A stretch of DNA of 64,000 nt from Paludibacteraceae bacterium (GTDB taxonomy: Bacteria > Bacteroidota > Bacteroidia > Bacteroidales > Paludibacteraceae): NCBI GenBank assembly GCA_017527905.1, contig JAFXPK010000022.1:1-64000 (forward strand), given 5' to 3'. This document shows positions 9,358-16,932 of this stretch, one piece after another. The notes under the pieces are model-generated. The model was given only the letters and a program-made list of their open reading frames with translations. It did not search any database and had not been told where the DNA came from. The position numbers and the translations under genes were made by a program. The first letter of the stretch is position 1, and the number at the start of each line of letters is the position of its first letter.

Positions 9358-9969
9358 TCAATTATGCACCATCACAAAATCAGGGAAGATACGGAAACGC
9401 AAGGTGACAGGCGGTCGATCCTCCACCTCCGCCAACATCGCACATTGATCCATATCCAAAGACTTGAGGGTAATCTGTTCCCAATACTCGGGACGCAGAC
9501 CTTCATAAAGTTTATAGACCGCCTCCTTGGCGGACCAGCAAAGCAACAGCTGTGTTCTATCGGTGGAATCGATGATTTGTTTCTCCTCCGCACGCAGGAA
9601 CTTATCCCTGACGTGGAAAACCTTATCGGAGAACTGCTCTATATCCAAGCCCACTTCCCGCAGAGGACTGAGAAGGATAGCCGCATAACCCTTTGTATGC
9701 GAAACGCTTATGCGCAGATGCTCCTCCGGCAGGGAAGGTTTCCCCATTTCATCGTGGAAAACATCACACTCATGCCCCAAAGCATCCAGCAACAAGGCGC
9801 GCACGGAGAGATACTCCTGCCTCCTTTTCACCGACTTATGACGCTCCACATCAGACCGGTAAAGATCCTTTTTCTCGGAAAACAGGGAAAGCAGATCCTC
9901 GACAGGCTCATCCATCTTCCAAATGGAGAGGATTTCCCCGTCCGCATTTCTGTCACAATGATAAAGCAT
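9358..9969 (-). CDS. 4'-phosphopantetheinyl transferase superfamily protein
   Basis: A 203-residue enzyme of the Sfp type, which moves the phosphopantetheine arm of CoA to a serine of carrier proteins. Seen motifs: GKPSL with ISVSHTKGYAAILLS (substrate-binding His), VGLDIEQ (Mg-binding Asp and Glu) and WSAKEAVYKLYE (catalytic WxxKEA), all in the usual order. Length is typical. The start is the ATG at 9969. It lies 11 bases after gldF and 9 bases before the ATP-grasp-like gene. No acyl carrier protein or polyketide gene is in the window, so it may serve the fatty-acid carrier protein or a distant pathway. Confidence 0.88.
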   Translation of the reverse strand: MLYHCDRNADGEILSIWKMDEPVEDLLSLFSEKKDLYRSDVERHKSVKRRQEYLSVRALLLDALGHECDVFHDEMGKPSLPEEHLRISVSHTKGYAAILLSPLREVGLDIEQFSDKVFHVRDKFLRAEEKQIIDSTDRTQLLLCWSAKEAVYKLYEGLRPEYWEQITLKSLDMDQCAMLAEVEDRPPVTLRFRIFPDFVMVHN

Positions 9970-9980
9970 AGGCTACGGAA

Positions 9981-10709
9981 TTATCCCTTTCTATCGATGA
10001 TTTCCTTCGTGAAGAACAGGAAGATGACAATAGCAATAATATAATAGATGACGTCACGGCTATCGATCACGCCGCGGCTCATCGATTCATAATGCGCGCT
10101 GATGCCCAACGAGGCGATGAAACTCTCCGTCTGCCCGTCGGACGCCATACCGGATACGATGTCGAACCCGATGTACGCGAAGAAGCACAACACAGCAGCC
10201 ACGATGAACGAGATGATCTGATTATCCGTGAGCGAAGAGGCGAACAAACCCACCGCCGTGTAGAAGGTGGCAAGGAAGAAGAGTCCAATGTACGAACCCC
10301 AAGTGCCACCCATGTCTATATTACCCATCGGATCGCCTAAGAGCCAGACGGACAAGAAGAAGAGCAACGTTGGCACCAAGGAAAACAAAACCAGCGCCAC
10401 GCCCGCCAAATACTTGGAAAGGACGATGCTCAAACTAGAGATGGGGCGTGTCTTCAGCAACTCTATGGTACCCGTCCTGCGCTCCTCCGCGAAGAGACGC
10501 ATGGTAACCGCAGGAACAAGGAAAAGGTAGAGCCATGGCGCGAAGTGGAAAAGTCCGTCCATGTTGGCATAACCATTATCCAAGATATTTTCCTCCCCAG
10601 GGAAAACCCACAGGAAAAGACCCGTCAGGGCAAGAAACACACCAATGACGATGTACCCCATCGGAGAGGAGAAAAAATTGCAGAATTCCTTTTTAAACAA
10701 TGCGAGCAT
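9981..10709 (-). CDS. gldF: GldF-like ABC transporter permease
   Basis: A 242-residue inner-membrane protein with about six hydrophobic helices, matching the length of GldF, the permease of the gliding-associated GldAFG transporter in Flavobacterium. It starts MLALFKKEFCNFFSSPMGY and has the family signature RLFAEERRTGTIELLKTRPI after the second helix, typical of ABC-2 export permeases that follow KE(F/L)..F. Neither gldG nor gldA is adjacent: the downstream genes are a phosphopantetheinyl transferase and an ATP-grasp-like protein. A role in gliding is therefore not implied; many non-gliding Bacteroidales keep gldF. Confidence 0.8.
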   Translation of the reverse strand: MLALFKKEFCNFFSSPMGYIVIGVFLALTGLFLWVFPGEENILDNGYANMDGLFHFAPWLYLFLVPAVTMRLFAEERRTGTIELLKTRPISSLSIVLSKYLAGVALVLFSLVPTLLFFLSVWLLGDPMGNIDMGGTWGSYIGLFFLATFYTAVGLFASSLTDNQIISFIVAAVLCFFAYIGFDIVSGMASDGQTESFIASLGISAHYESMSRGVIDSRDVIYYIIAIVIFLFFTKEIIDRKG

Positions 10710-10742
10710 AGCCTTTTATACCTATTTTCCTTTTTTTCAGCG

Positions 10743-10750
10743 CAAAAATA
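10743..10750 (-). promoter_or_regulatory. -7 promoter element for gldF
   Basis: TATTTTTG on the minus strand matches TAnnTTTG. It lies 33 bases before the gldF ATG and back to back with the rpsP promoter. No clear -33 box. Confidence 0.5.
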
Positions 10751-10760
10751 AGAAAATGTT

Positions 10761-10791
10761 TTTAATATTCGGAAAATTAATGCTACCTTTG
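10761..10791 (+). promoter_or_regulatory. rpsP promoter
   Basis: TACCTTTG (10784-10791) matches the -7 consensus exactly, with TTTA (one mismatch from TTTG) 19 bases upstream at 10761-10764. Transcription should begin near 10796, giving a leader of about 44 bases before the rpsP ATG. Confidence 0.65.
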
Positions 10792-10839
10792 CGCCGCTTT
10801 TTAAGCGAAAGAAGTTTAACAAATTATTAATTTAAAAGA

Positions 10840-11418
10840 ATGGCAACCAAAATTAGATTGCAAAGACACGGCCGTAAGGGGTACGCGTATTACCACATCG
10901 TCGTAGCAGATAGCAGGGCACCACGTGATGGTAAGTACATTGAGAGAATCGGATCATACAATCCGAACACAAATCCTGCTACAGTTGACTTAAACTTCGA
11001 CAGAGCATTGTACTGGGTGATGACCGGTGCACAACCAACTGACACCACAAGAAACCTTTTGAGCGACAAGGGTGTATACTTGAAGAAGCACTTGTTGGGT
11101 GGTGTGAAGAAAGGTGCGTTCAACGAGGCTGAAGCTGACAAGAAGTTCCAAGCATGGTTGAACGATAAAGAAAAGAAGAACAATGCTGTTGTAACTGAGC
11201 AAAACTCCAAGAAGATCGCTTCCGCAAAGAAACGTCTGGAGGAGGAGCAAGCTATCAACAAGACTAAGTCTGAGGCTCTCGCCAAGAAGAGAGCTGAGGC
11301 AGCGGCAGCTCTTGAGGCAGCAGCCAAGGAAGCAGCAGCTGAGGCAGCTGAGGCAATCGCCGAGGCTGAGGCTCCTGCAGCAGAGGCTCCAGCAACTGAA
11401 GAGAAGGCAGCTGAGTAA
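10840..11418 (+). CDS. rpsP: 30S ribosomal protein S16 with long C-terminal extension
   Basis: Residues 1-85 are classic S16: [20 protein letters not shown], then [21 protein letters not shown]16 binds 16S rRNA and is needed for 30S assembly. Typical bacterial S16 is 80-90 residues; here 192, because of a charged, alanine- and glutamate-rich tail from about residue 100, with runs such as [20 protein letters not shown] likely to form a helix or stay flexible. Extended S16 tails are known in this phylum. The gene has its own promoter and a strong terminator. Confidence 0.97.
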   Translation: MATKIRLQRHGRKGYAYYHIVVADSRAPRDGKYIERIGSYNPNTNPATVDLNFDRALYWVMTGAQPTDTTRNLLSDKGVYLKKHLLGGVKKGAFNEAEADKKFQAWLNDKEKKNNAVVTEQNSKKIASAKKRLEEEQAINKTKSEALAKKRAEAAAALEAAAKEAAAEAAEAIAEAEAPAAEAPATEEKAAE

Positions 11419-11440
11419 ATAGCAGACCTTTTTGCAACAA

Positions 11441-11474
11441 AAGAGACATCCGTATGGACGGGTGTCTCTTTTTT
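11441..11474 (+). terminator. Rho-independent terminator of rpsP
   Basis: Arms AAGAGACA (11441-11448) and TGTCTCTT (11463-11470), extended inside by CCGT/ACGG, followed by TTTT. It sits 22 bases after the rpsP stop. Confidence 0.9.
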
Positions 11475-11683
11475 AATTATGAATTTTGAATTAAGAATTA
11501 AAACAATCTGCATCCATGTTTCGTTGCGTTCAACAATAGCAAATAACGAATCGTTAAACAGTAAATCGTAAATAGTCAAATAGTAAATCACCAATGGTCC
11601 ACCCGTAAATAGCAAATAAACATAGGTCCCCTAGTGCGACAAATGAAAATCCCATATTCTTCCCGAAAAAATTCTAACATTTA
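11475..11683. repeat. Intergenic stretch with short degenerate direct repeats
   Basis: Between the rpsP terminator and the next promoter. It contains GAATT-type repeats (GAATTTTGAATTAAGAATTA near 11480-11500) and at least four copies of a (G)TAAATC/TAAATAG word between 11550 and 11625. No coding potential is visible. It looks like slippage-generated filler. Confidence 0.5.
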
Positions 11684-11715
11684 TTTGCAATTCTTAAATA
11701 AAATTAGTAATATTG
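11684..11715 (+). promoter_or_regulatory. Promoter of the small membrane protein gene
   Basis: TTTG (11684-11687), 20 bases, then TAATATTG (11708-11715, one mismatch from TAnnTTTG). Transcription would start near 11720, which rules out an in-frame start at 11713 and supports the ATG at 11788 with a leader of about 70 bases. Confidence 0.55.
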
Positions 11716-11787
11716 TATATGGAAGTCAGGACGAAAGTTCCGACTTCGCAAAATGGAACTTTATTATTAACTAAAAATTTATGTATT

Positions 11788-11958
11788 ATGTCACTTTCAG
11801 CTCCTAAACAAATCATTTGGATTATAGCCGTAATTCTCGGCGTACTAGGTATTTTAGGTTATTTTATTGCGATTCCTTTCGTATCAGCCAATGGATTTTG
11901 GCTAGTTAGTGCGGCGTTCGCATTATTGGCTATATCAACACTTGTGAAAGGGCTGTAA
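11788..11958 (+). CDS. Small two-helix membrane protein
   Basis: A 56-residue protein, MSLSAPKQIIWIIAVILGVL onwards, with two hydrophobic helices: about residues 9-29 and 33-52, joined by a short FVSANGF turn, ending KGL. The function is not known. Similar tiny membrane proteins are recalled from other Bacteroidales, but this was not searched. It has its own promoter and terminator, so it is a single-gene unit. The in-frame extension to 11713 is rejected because it overlaps the promoter and encodes an unconserved-looking tail. Confidence 0.75.
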   Translation: MSLSAPKQIIWIIAVILGVLGILGYFIAIPFVSANGFWLVSAAFALLAISTLVKGL

Positions 11959-11984
11959 GCGGTCATATTGTGTTTGAACATAGA

Positions 11985-12012
11985 GGGGAAAGCACGGCTT
12001 TCCCCTTTTTTT
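11985..12012 (+). terminator. Terminator of the small membrane protein gene
   Basis: GGGGAAAGC (11985-11993), loop ACG, GCTTTCCCC (11997-12005), then seven T. A 9-bp perfect stem. Confidence 0.93.
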
Positions 12013-12102
12013 ATTACACACGGACCCCAAAACCTACAGCACACCCATGTTTTTGAAAAAAAAACACTATTGGAAAAGGAAAAGGCATATTTGATTGATT
12101 GT

Positions 12103-12136
12103 TTTTGGGAATGACACAAGGAAAAACTTACATTTG
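12103..12136 (+). promoter_or_regulatory. Promoter of the CotH-type cargo gene
   Basis: TACATTTG (12129-12136) is an exact -7 match; TTTG at 12103-12106 is a -33 candidate with a slightly long spacing of 22. The transcript would start near 12141, after the in-frame start at 12095, so the ATG at 12179 is used. Confidence 0.5.
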
Positions 12137-12178
12137 TATTTGGTAAACCATAAGTATAGTTTTTTAAAGCTTAATATC

Positions 12179-15100
12179 ATGAAACTTAAGAACTTCCTAT
12201 TATTAACGGCATGGATGGCGGGCCCCGCATTGGCATCGGTTCATATCAATGAAATCATGGTGCGCAATACATCCTTCAAGCACAACGAAGATTACAACTT
12301 CGTAGGATGGGTGGAGCTTTACAACTCGGGAGACGAAATGGTCGACCTGAGCAACTGCTTCTTTTCCGACTCGGAATCCAACATATATAAATGGCAGAGT
12401 CTAGCCAACACTCAGATTCAGCCCAAAGGCTACGCCATCTTCTATTTTGATGAAGAAAACAAAACCAACCACGCCAACTTCAAGTTGGACAGCGACGGTG
12501 GCACACTGATTCTATCCGACCAAAGCGGACGGTTGTTGGATAAAGTGACTTACCCTAAACCATTCAGAAATGCTTCCTACGGAAGAACGCAGGATGGCGG
12601 GAACGAAATGGCTCACTTCGTAACAGCCACCATGGGAACCACGAACAACAATGCGATAGCGACCATGGACCAAACCTCCGCACCTGAGTTCAGTCTGGAG
12701 GGTGGTTTCTATTCCAGTGCGCAATCGGTTAGAATCATTGCGGAAGATGGTAGTGCAAAGATTTACTACACGACGGACGGCACGGAACCTACCATCTATT
12801 CCATGCAATACAACTCCCCTATCAAAATCAGCACGACCACGCCTCTACGTGCCATCGCGGTCGCGAACGGGGAAGTGGCCAGCGACATCACAACGGCCAC
12901 CTACTTCATCGGCATCAACAACATACCGACCTCCATCAAGGTTGTATCGTTGGTGACGGACCGTGACTACGTATATGGTGACACACTTGGCGCATTGGTT
13001 GTGGGGAAAAACGGGAAAACAGTTCCTTCCAACTGTGGAGCCATGGATAGGACTGCCAACTACATGAACGAATGGGACCGTCCTTGCAACTTCGAGTTGT
13101 ATGACGAAAACAAATCGACCATGGCCAACCAAGAGGTGAGAATCAGCGCATTCGGTGCCTGCTCACGTACAAAGGCCATCAAGTCAGTGGCCGTCAAAGC
13201 AAGTAAGGCGGTTGGAAACAACAAGTTCGATTGTGCCATATTCAGAGAGAAACCAGCCCTGAAGTGGAAAGGACTTGTGCTCCGTAACTCAGGTAACGAC
13301 TTCGGAAGAATGTTGTTCAGGGACGGTTACATCCAAACAGTGGCGGCATCCGGCATGGATCTTGACCACCAAGCCTACGAACCAACCGTAGTTTTCATGA
13401 ACGGTGAATACTATGCCATGTTGGGTATGCGCGAACGTACCAACAAGGACTTCGTCTACTCCAACTACGGACTGAAAGAGGAGGATTTCTGCATCGATGT
13501 AACCTCCAAGACAGGAAACAACGAATGTGAGGATTTCCAACAGGTCAAGAACATCGCCAATAGCGCTAGTTCCGCCGATGCATTCAACAGAATCGACGAA
13601 ATCATTGACGTGGACGAGTTCCTGAACTACATGATGACGGAAATATACATCTACAACAGAGACTGGTCCGACAACAACAACAAGGCGTGGAAACGCAACG
13701 AGAACGGCAAGTGGCGTTGGATCCTGTACGACACGGAATACTCAACTTCCTTGTATGAGGAGAACATGACGGGTAATGGTTTCTCTGCCAACGCAAACAA
13801 ACTCCCTTACCTGACACAGTTGATTAAAAACCCCGAAATGAGCAGACGTCTCATGACGAAGTTCGTCGCCCACGCCGGTACCACATTCGGCGAGGAGAAC
13901 ACTGCCCATATCTTGGACAGCATGATAAACATTCTGAACAAAGAGGCGGACTACTTCAGGAACTTCCTCGCGCAAAAGAACATCAAGGAAACTTCCTTGA
14001 CATGGAGAGACGAGGCCATGAAGGTACGCAACTTCCTTGTCGCAAGACAAAATGTGGTGTTCGGCCATGTGTCTAGCGAATTGAACTACGGATCTCCAGT
14101 GCCGCTGAGGATCTACTCCGAAATTCCTGGCGCATCCTACTTGCTGAACGGATTGGAGACAATCAACAAGAGTGATTTCAGAAGCAAATATTTCTCCGGC
14201 GCCCAAATCTCCGTGAAGGCTATCGCTCCTGTAGGATACAAATTCAAAAACTGGGAAGTATGTGGGGAAAACTACATCATAAACACTAACGATTCTTGGA
14301 AGTACCTCTACCTAAGCGACTCTGTAAGCACGCCTTACAACTGGAAGGAGAGTTCTTTCGACGACTCTAGCTGGGAGTCTGGCGAAGCTCCACTCGGAGG
14401 CAACATGTCCTACTACGTGAAAACCAACGTCACTGGATCATCCGGTGGTGGCACTTGGCCAGGCGGCATGGGCGATTGGACCGGTGGCATGGGCGACTGG
14501 ACCGGCGGTATGGGCGACTGGACCGGTGGCAATACTGGTGGTAACACAGGTGGCAATACTGGTGGCAACAACGGGAACTGGAACGGTGGCAACATGGGCA
14601 TCCAACCTGCCCCTGGCGACGGTATCGGTGGCGGCATCGGTGGCGGTATCGGAGGTGGCATCGGAGGTGGCATCGGCGGCATCGGCGGTGGCGACTGGGG
14701 AGGATTCGGCACAACACAAGCCGCGAAGACCATCCTCTTAAGGAAAGAATTCACCCTCAACAACCTCAATTCCATGGGCGATGAAATCCAGTGCTTGGCT
14801 CATATCGGTGATGGAGCGATCATCTATCTCAACGGCAAAGAGATTTACCGTTATAACTTGGGAGACATCGTGAACGACACCACTAGAGCGATTTACGAAA
14901 TGGACTCATACGCCACAGTATCCTTCAAAATCCGCAGAAGCGACCTCTCTCAAGGAAGAAACGTGATCGCGGTGGAATTGCATAGCGCTAAAAGCTCTAC
15001 TTCCGTAGCGTTCGACATGTCCATGTTGGACGAGAAGACTGGTGTGACTTCAAACAACACGTCTAACAACGTGGAATACACCGGCAATGTGAACGATGCT

Positions 15101-15892
15101 TGCGTTCTCCGTGCGGTATTCGAGAAAGACGGCACTTCAACCTCCTACGGCAAACTCTACATCAACGAGGTGTGCGCCGCCAACAAACAATATGTGGACG
15201 AGTTCCGCCAAGACGAAGACTGGATTGAGATCTACAACGACAGCGACGTGCCTGTAGATTTGGGAGGCATGTACCTCTCCGACAAGAGAAAGACATTGGA
15301 TAGGTTCCAAATCCCTACTGGCAACCCTGCGAAAACCACAATTCCGGCAAAGGGATACCTCGTATTCTGGGCGGATGCGGACTCCTCCCAACAAGGTCCA
15401 TTACACACGAACTTCGAGCTCGCCAAGGATAAAGGGCAAACGATTTCTCTGAGCAGGAAGGTAAACGGAAACATCGAGGTCATCGACTCCATCCGCTACA
15501 TGCCTCACACTGACGGAGAGTCTTACAGCAGATTCTCCTACACGGGAGACGGTTCTTGGGCAATCACATCCAGGCCAACCTTCGCGAAGAAGAACGCTTA
15601 TTATCCTATATTGGCTTCCTCTCCTAGCGAAATCACCTTGGTCAACAAGGATGGCGAGGAGATGCTTCCGATACTGAGTGTATACCCTAACCCAACAAGC
15701 GATTACCTATGGTTCTCCATTAAGGGTGAAGAAGCGGACATCGTTCTTGCGGATCTGACGGGTAAAATACTACTCTCCAAGACCATAAAGAACGGCTCCA
15801 GCATCTATGTGGGTAATTTGGAAAGCAACGTGTACATCGTGACGATCTCCGTCAACGGCACAACTTACCAAACTAAGTTCGTGAAGTTGTAA
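12179..15892 (+). CDS. CotH/lamin-tail domain protein with T9SS type A sorting signal
   Basis: A 1237-residue secreted protein. Order of domains: signal peptide (1-20, MKLKNFLLLTAWMAGPALAS); lamin-tail domain (about 21-145, from VHINEIMVRN); chitobiase-C-like beta domain (about 165-240, with IYYTTDGTEPT); CotH kinase-like domain (about 255-600, with NRDWSDNNNKAW and WRWILYDTEYS holding the acidic residues expected at its active site); a beta-sandwich (about 700-920) interrupted by a Gly-rich repeat (757-843); second lamin-tail domain (about 990-1100); T9SS type A domain (from LSVYPNPTSDYLWF to the end). CotH proteins are atypical protein kinases in spore coats and fungal surfaces; activity here is untested. 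It is exported by T9SS and probably surface-attached. Confidence 0.88.
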   Translation: MKLKNFLLLTAWMAGPALASVHINEIMVRNTSFKHNEDYNFVGWVELYNSGDEMVDLSNCFFSDSESNIYKWQSLANTQIQPKGYAIFYFDEENKTNHANFKLDSDGGTLILSDQSGRLLDKVTYPKPFRNASYGRTQDGGNEMAHFVTATMGTTNNNAIATMDQTSAPEFSLEGGFYSSAQSVRIIAEDGSAKIYYTTDGTEPTIYSMQYNSPIKISTTTPLRAIAVANGEVASDITTATYFIGINNIPTSIKVVSLVTDRDYVYGDTLGALVVGKNGKTVPSNCGAMDRTANYMNEWDRPCNFELYDENKSTMANQEVRISAFGACSRTKAIKSVAVKASKAVGNNKFDCAIFREKPALKWKGLVLRNSGNDFGRMLFRDGYIQTVAASGMDLDHQAYEPTVVFMNGEYYAMLGMRERTNKDFVYSNYGLKEEDFCIDVTSKTGNNECEDFQQVKNIANSASSADAFNRIDEIIDVDEFLNYMMTEIYIYNRDWSDNNNKAWKRNENGKWRWILYDTEYSTSLYEENMTGNGFSANANKLPYLTQLIKNPEMSRRLMTKFVAHAGTTFGEENTAHILDSMINILNKEADYFRNFLAQKNIKETSLTWRDEAMKVRNFLVARQNVVFGHVSSELNYGSPVPLRIYSEIPGASYLLNGLETINKSDFRSKYFSGAQISVKAIAPVGYKFKNWEVCGENYIINTNDSWKYLYLSDSVSTPYNWKESSFDDSSWESGEAPLGGNMSYYVKTNVTGSSGGGTWPGGMGDWTGGMGDWTGGMGDWTGGNTGGNTGGNTGGNNGNWNGGNMGIQPAPGDGIGGGIGGGIGGGIGGGIGGIGGGDWGGFGTTQAAKTILLRKEFTLNNLNSMGDEIQCLAHIGDGAIIYLNGKEIYRYNLGDIVNDTTRAIYEMDSYATVSFKIRRSDLSQGRNVIAVELHSAKSSTSVAFDMSMLDEKTGVTSNNTSNNVEYTGNVNDACVLRAVFEKDGTSTSYGKLYINEVCAANKQYVDEFRQDEDWIEIYNDSDVPVDLGGMYLSDKRKTLDRFQIPTGNPAKTTIPAKGYLVFWADADSSQQGPLHTNFELAKDKGQTISLSRKVNGNIEVIDSIRYMPHTDGESYSRFSYTGDGSWAITSRPTFAKKNAYYPILASSPSEITLVNKDGEEMLPILSVYPNPTSDYLWFSIKGEEADIVLADLTGKILLSKTIKNGSSIYVGNLESNVYIVTISVNGTTYQTKFVKL
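14449..14705 (+). repeat. In-frame Gly-rich tandem repeat array inside the CotH-type gene
   Basis: Three near-identical 24-bp units (coding GGMGDWTG) are followed by 12-bp units coding NTGG, a NGNW stretch, and then GIGG units of 12 bp. All keep frame. The array codes about 86 residues and lies between two halves of a beta-sandwich domain. Confidence 0.9.
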
Positions 15893-15909
15893 AACGATAA
15901 GGCAATAAC

Positions 15910-15950
15910 AAGAAAAGCACCCATGATTGCTCATGGGTGCTTTTCTTTTG
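15910..15950. terminator. Bidirectional terminator between convergent genes
   Basis: A perfect 17-bp stem (15910-15926 with 15931-15947), loop TTGC, ending in TTTTCTTTT on the plus strand and the same on the minus strand. It serves the CotH-type cargo gene and the DUF3089 gene. Confidence 0.92.
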
Positions 15951-15971
15951 CTTGGGATTGAAGGAAAACGC

Positions 15972-16883
15972 CTACTTCAACAGTCCCGCTCTTTTACGCA
16001 TATTATCTTTTATGTTTTCCGCATATAGCCATGTGTCCGCAAAGTGCAGATTTCCCCAAGGGAAAGGTTCCTTGAGGCTCTCGTTGTAACACACCTTCGG
16101 ATCCACCTCCCCGCAAACAAGCAAATGATCCTGAATCCGCACACTTGTGTACCCCGGCGTGGTCTTGTAAGTCTTTGCCTTCTTGTCGTAACGGACAATT
16201 CCCTTGTGCAGGTCCGCCGGAGCCAAGGACCCATCCGTCCGCCAATTCAACGGATTGATGCAAACAACGGTATTAGCAAGCAAAGGCGACTTCCCCTCCA
16301 ACGAAGTGGCGGAATTGTAGGAAATCACGACTCCCCTATCCGTCTCGCCCGTAGCGGGTTTGATTCTATGGGGGAATTTATCCAAATCCTTTTCCGTGAT
16401 TTCATAACCCATCAGGTAGGCGGCGATCATCAAATCATACTGTTTGTCCGTCATCCCATGTTTCAGTAACTCCAGCAACATTTGGGAGCCCTGGCTATGG
16501 CCCAAAAGGATGAATGGCCTTCCATTGTTGAAAGTGCGCATATAATACTGAAAAGCGCGCCTCACGTCTGCCGCGGAGAGTTTCGCCCTAAACTTCCGTT
16601 CCGTGTTGCTCATGGCAAACACCTTGGTTGTCATCTGGCGGTAATAGGGAGCGAAGAAATTAAAGTCATCCGCCGCATAAACGGTTTTATTGTACACTTG
16701 GTTCTTCTTGGCGGCATTCCGCACCTCCGCCTTGCTGATATCCGTATAGGCAGGCACACTTCCCCGGTTCGAGAGAGGTTCGGAATTGATAGTGGGATAG
16801 ATATAGAATATATCTACCGGTTTTCCTTTGTACTGTGTCGCGGGTTCAAACCAATACTTTTCGATCGAATATCTGGGTCTCAT
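15972..16883 (-). CDS. DUF3089 family alpha/beta hydrolase
   Basis: A 303-residue alpha/beta-hydrolase. It shows VDIFYIYPTINSEP near residue 25 (the DUF3089 opening), YRQMTTKVFAM, and the nucleophile elbow FILLGHSQGSQM (GxSxG, Ser about 130), with a C-terminal Asp and His available (for example the HLLVCGEVDPK and NLHFADTW regions). Relatives are often lipoproteins; this one, starting at the ATG at 16883, has no obvious signal peptide, so it may be cytoplasmic or start elsewhere. The substrate is not known; an ester or thioester hydrolase is likely. It has its own promoter within the end of the preceding gene. Confidence 0.82.
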   Translation of the reverse strand: MRPRYSIEKYWFEPATQYKGKPVDIFYIYPTINSEPLSNRGSVPAYTDISKAEVRNAAKKNQVYNKTVYAADDFNFFAPYYRQMTTKVFAMSNTERKFRAKLSAADVRRAFQYYMRTFNNGRPFILLGHSQGSQMLLELLKHGMTDKQYDLMIAAYLMGYEITEKDLDKFPHRIKPATGETDRGVVISYNSATSLEGKSPLLANTVVCINPLNWRTDGSLAPADLHKGIVRYDKKAKTYKTTPGYTSVRIQDHLLVCGEVDPKVCYNESLKEPFPWGNLHFADTWLYAENIKDNMRKRAGLLK

Positions 16884-16906
16884 CGTGGATCTTCAAACAA
16901 TAAGCG

Positions 16907-16914
16907 CAAAGATA
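16907..16914 (-). promoter_or_regulatory. -7 promoter element for the DUF3089 gene
   Basis: TATCTTTG on the minus strand, an exact TAnnTTTG match 23 bases before the ATG. No convincing -33 box. It lies just after the stop of the upstream type B cargo gene. Confidence 0.5.
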
Positions 16915-16932
16915 GCCCTTATTCCTAAAACA

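Noticed and set aside
9981..10709. Evidence for gliding motility from gldF
   Set aside because: GldF is present in many non-gliding Bacteroidales and gldA/gldG are not here.
10890..11615. Long antisense open frame across rpsP, rich in Ala and Ser
   Set aside because: A shadow of the alanine-rich S16 tail on the other strand; rpsP itself is certain.
14449..14705. Tandem units as a CRISPR array
   Set aside because: No spacers, units of 24 and 12 bp keep reading frame and code Gly-rich protein.
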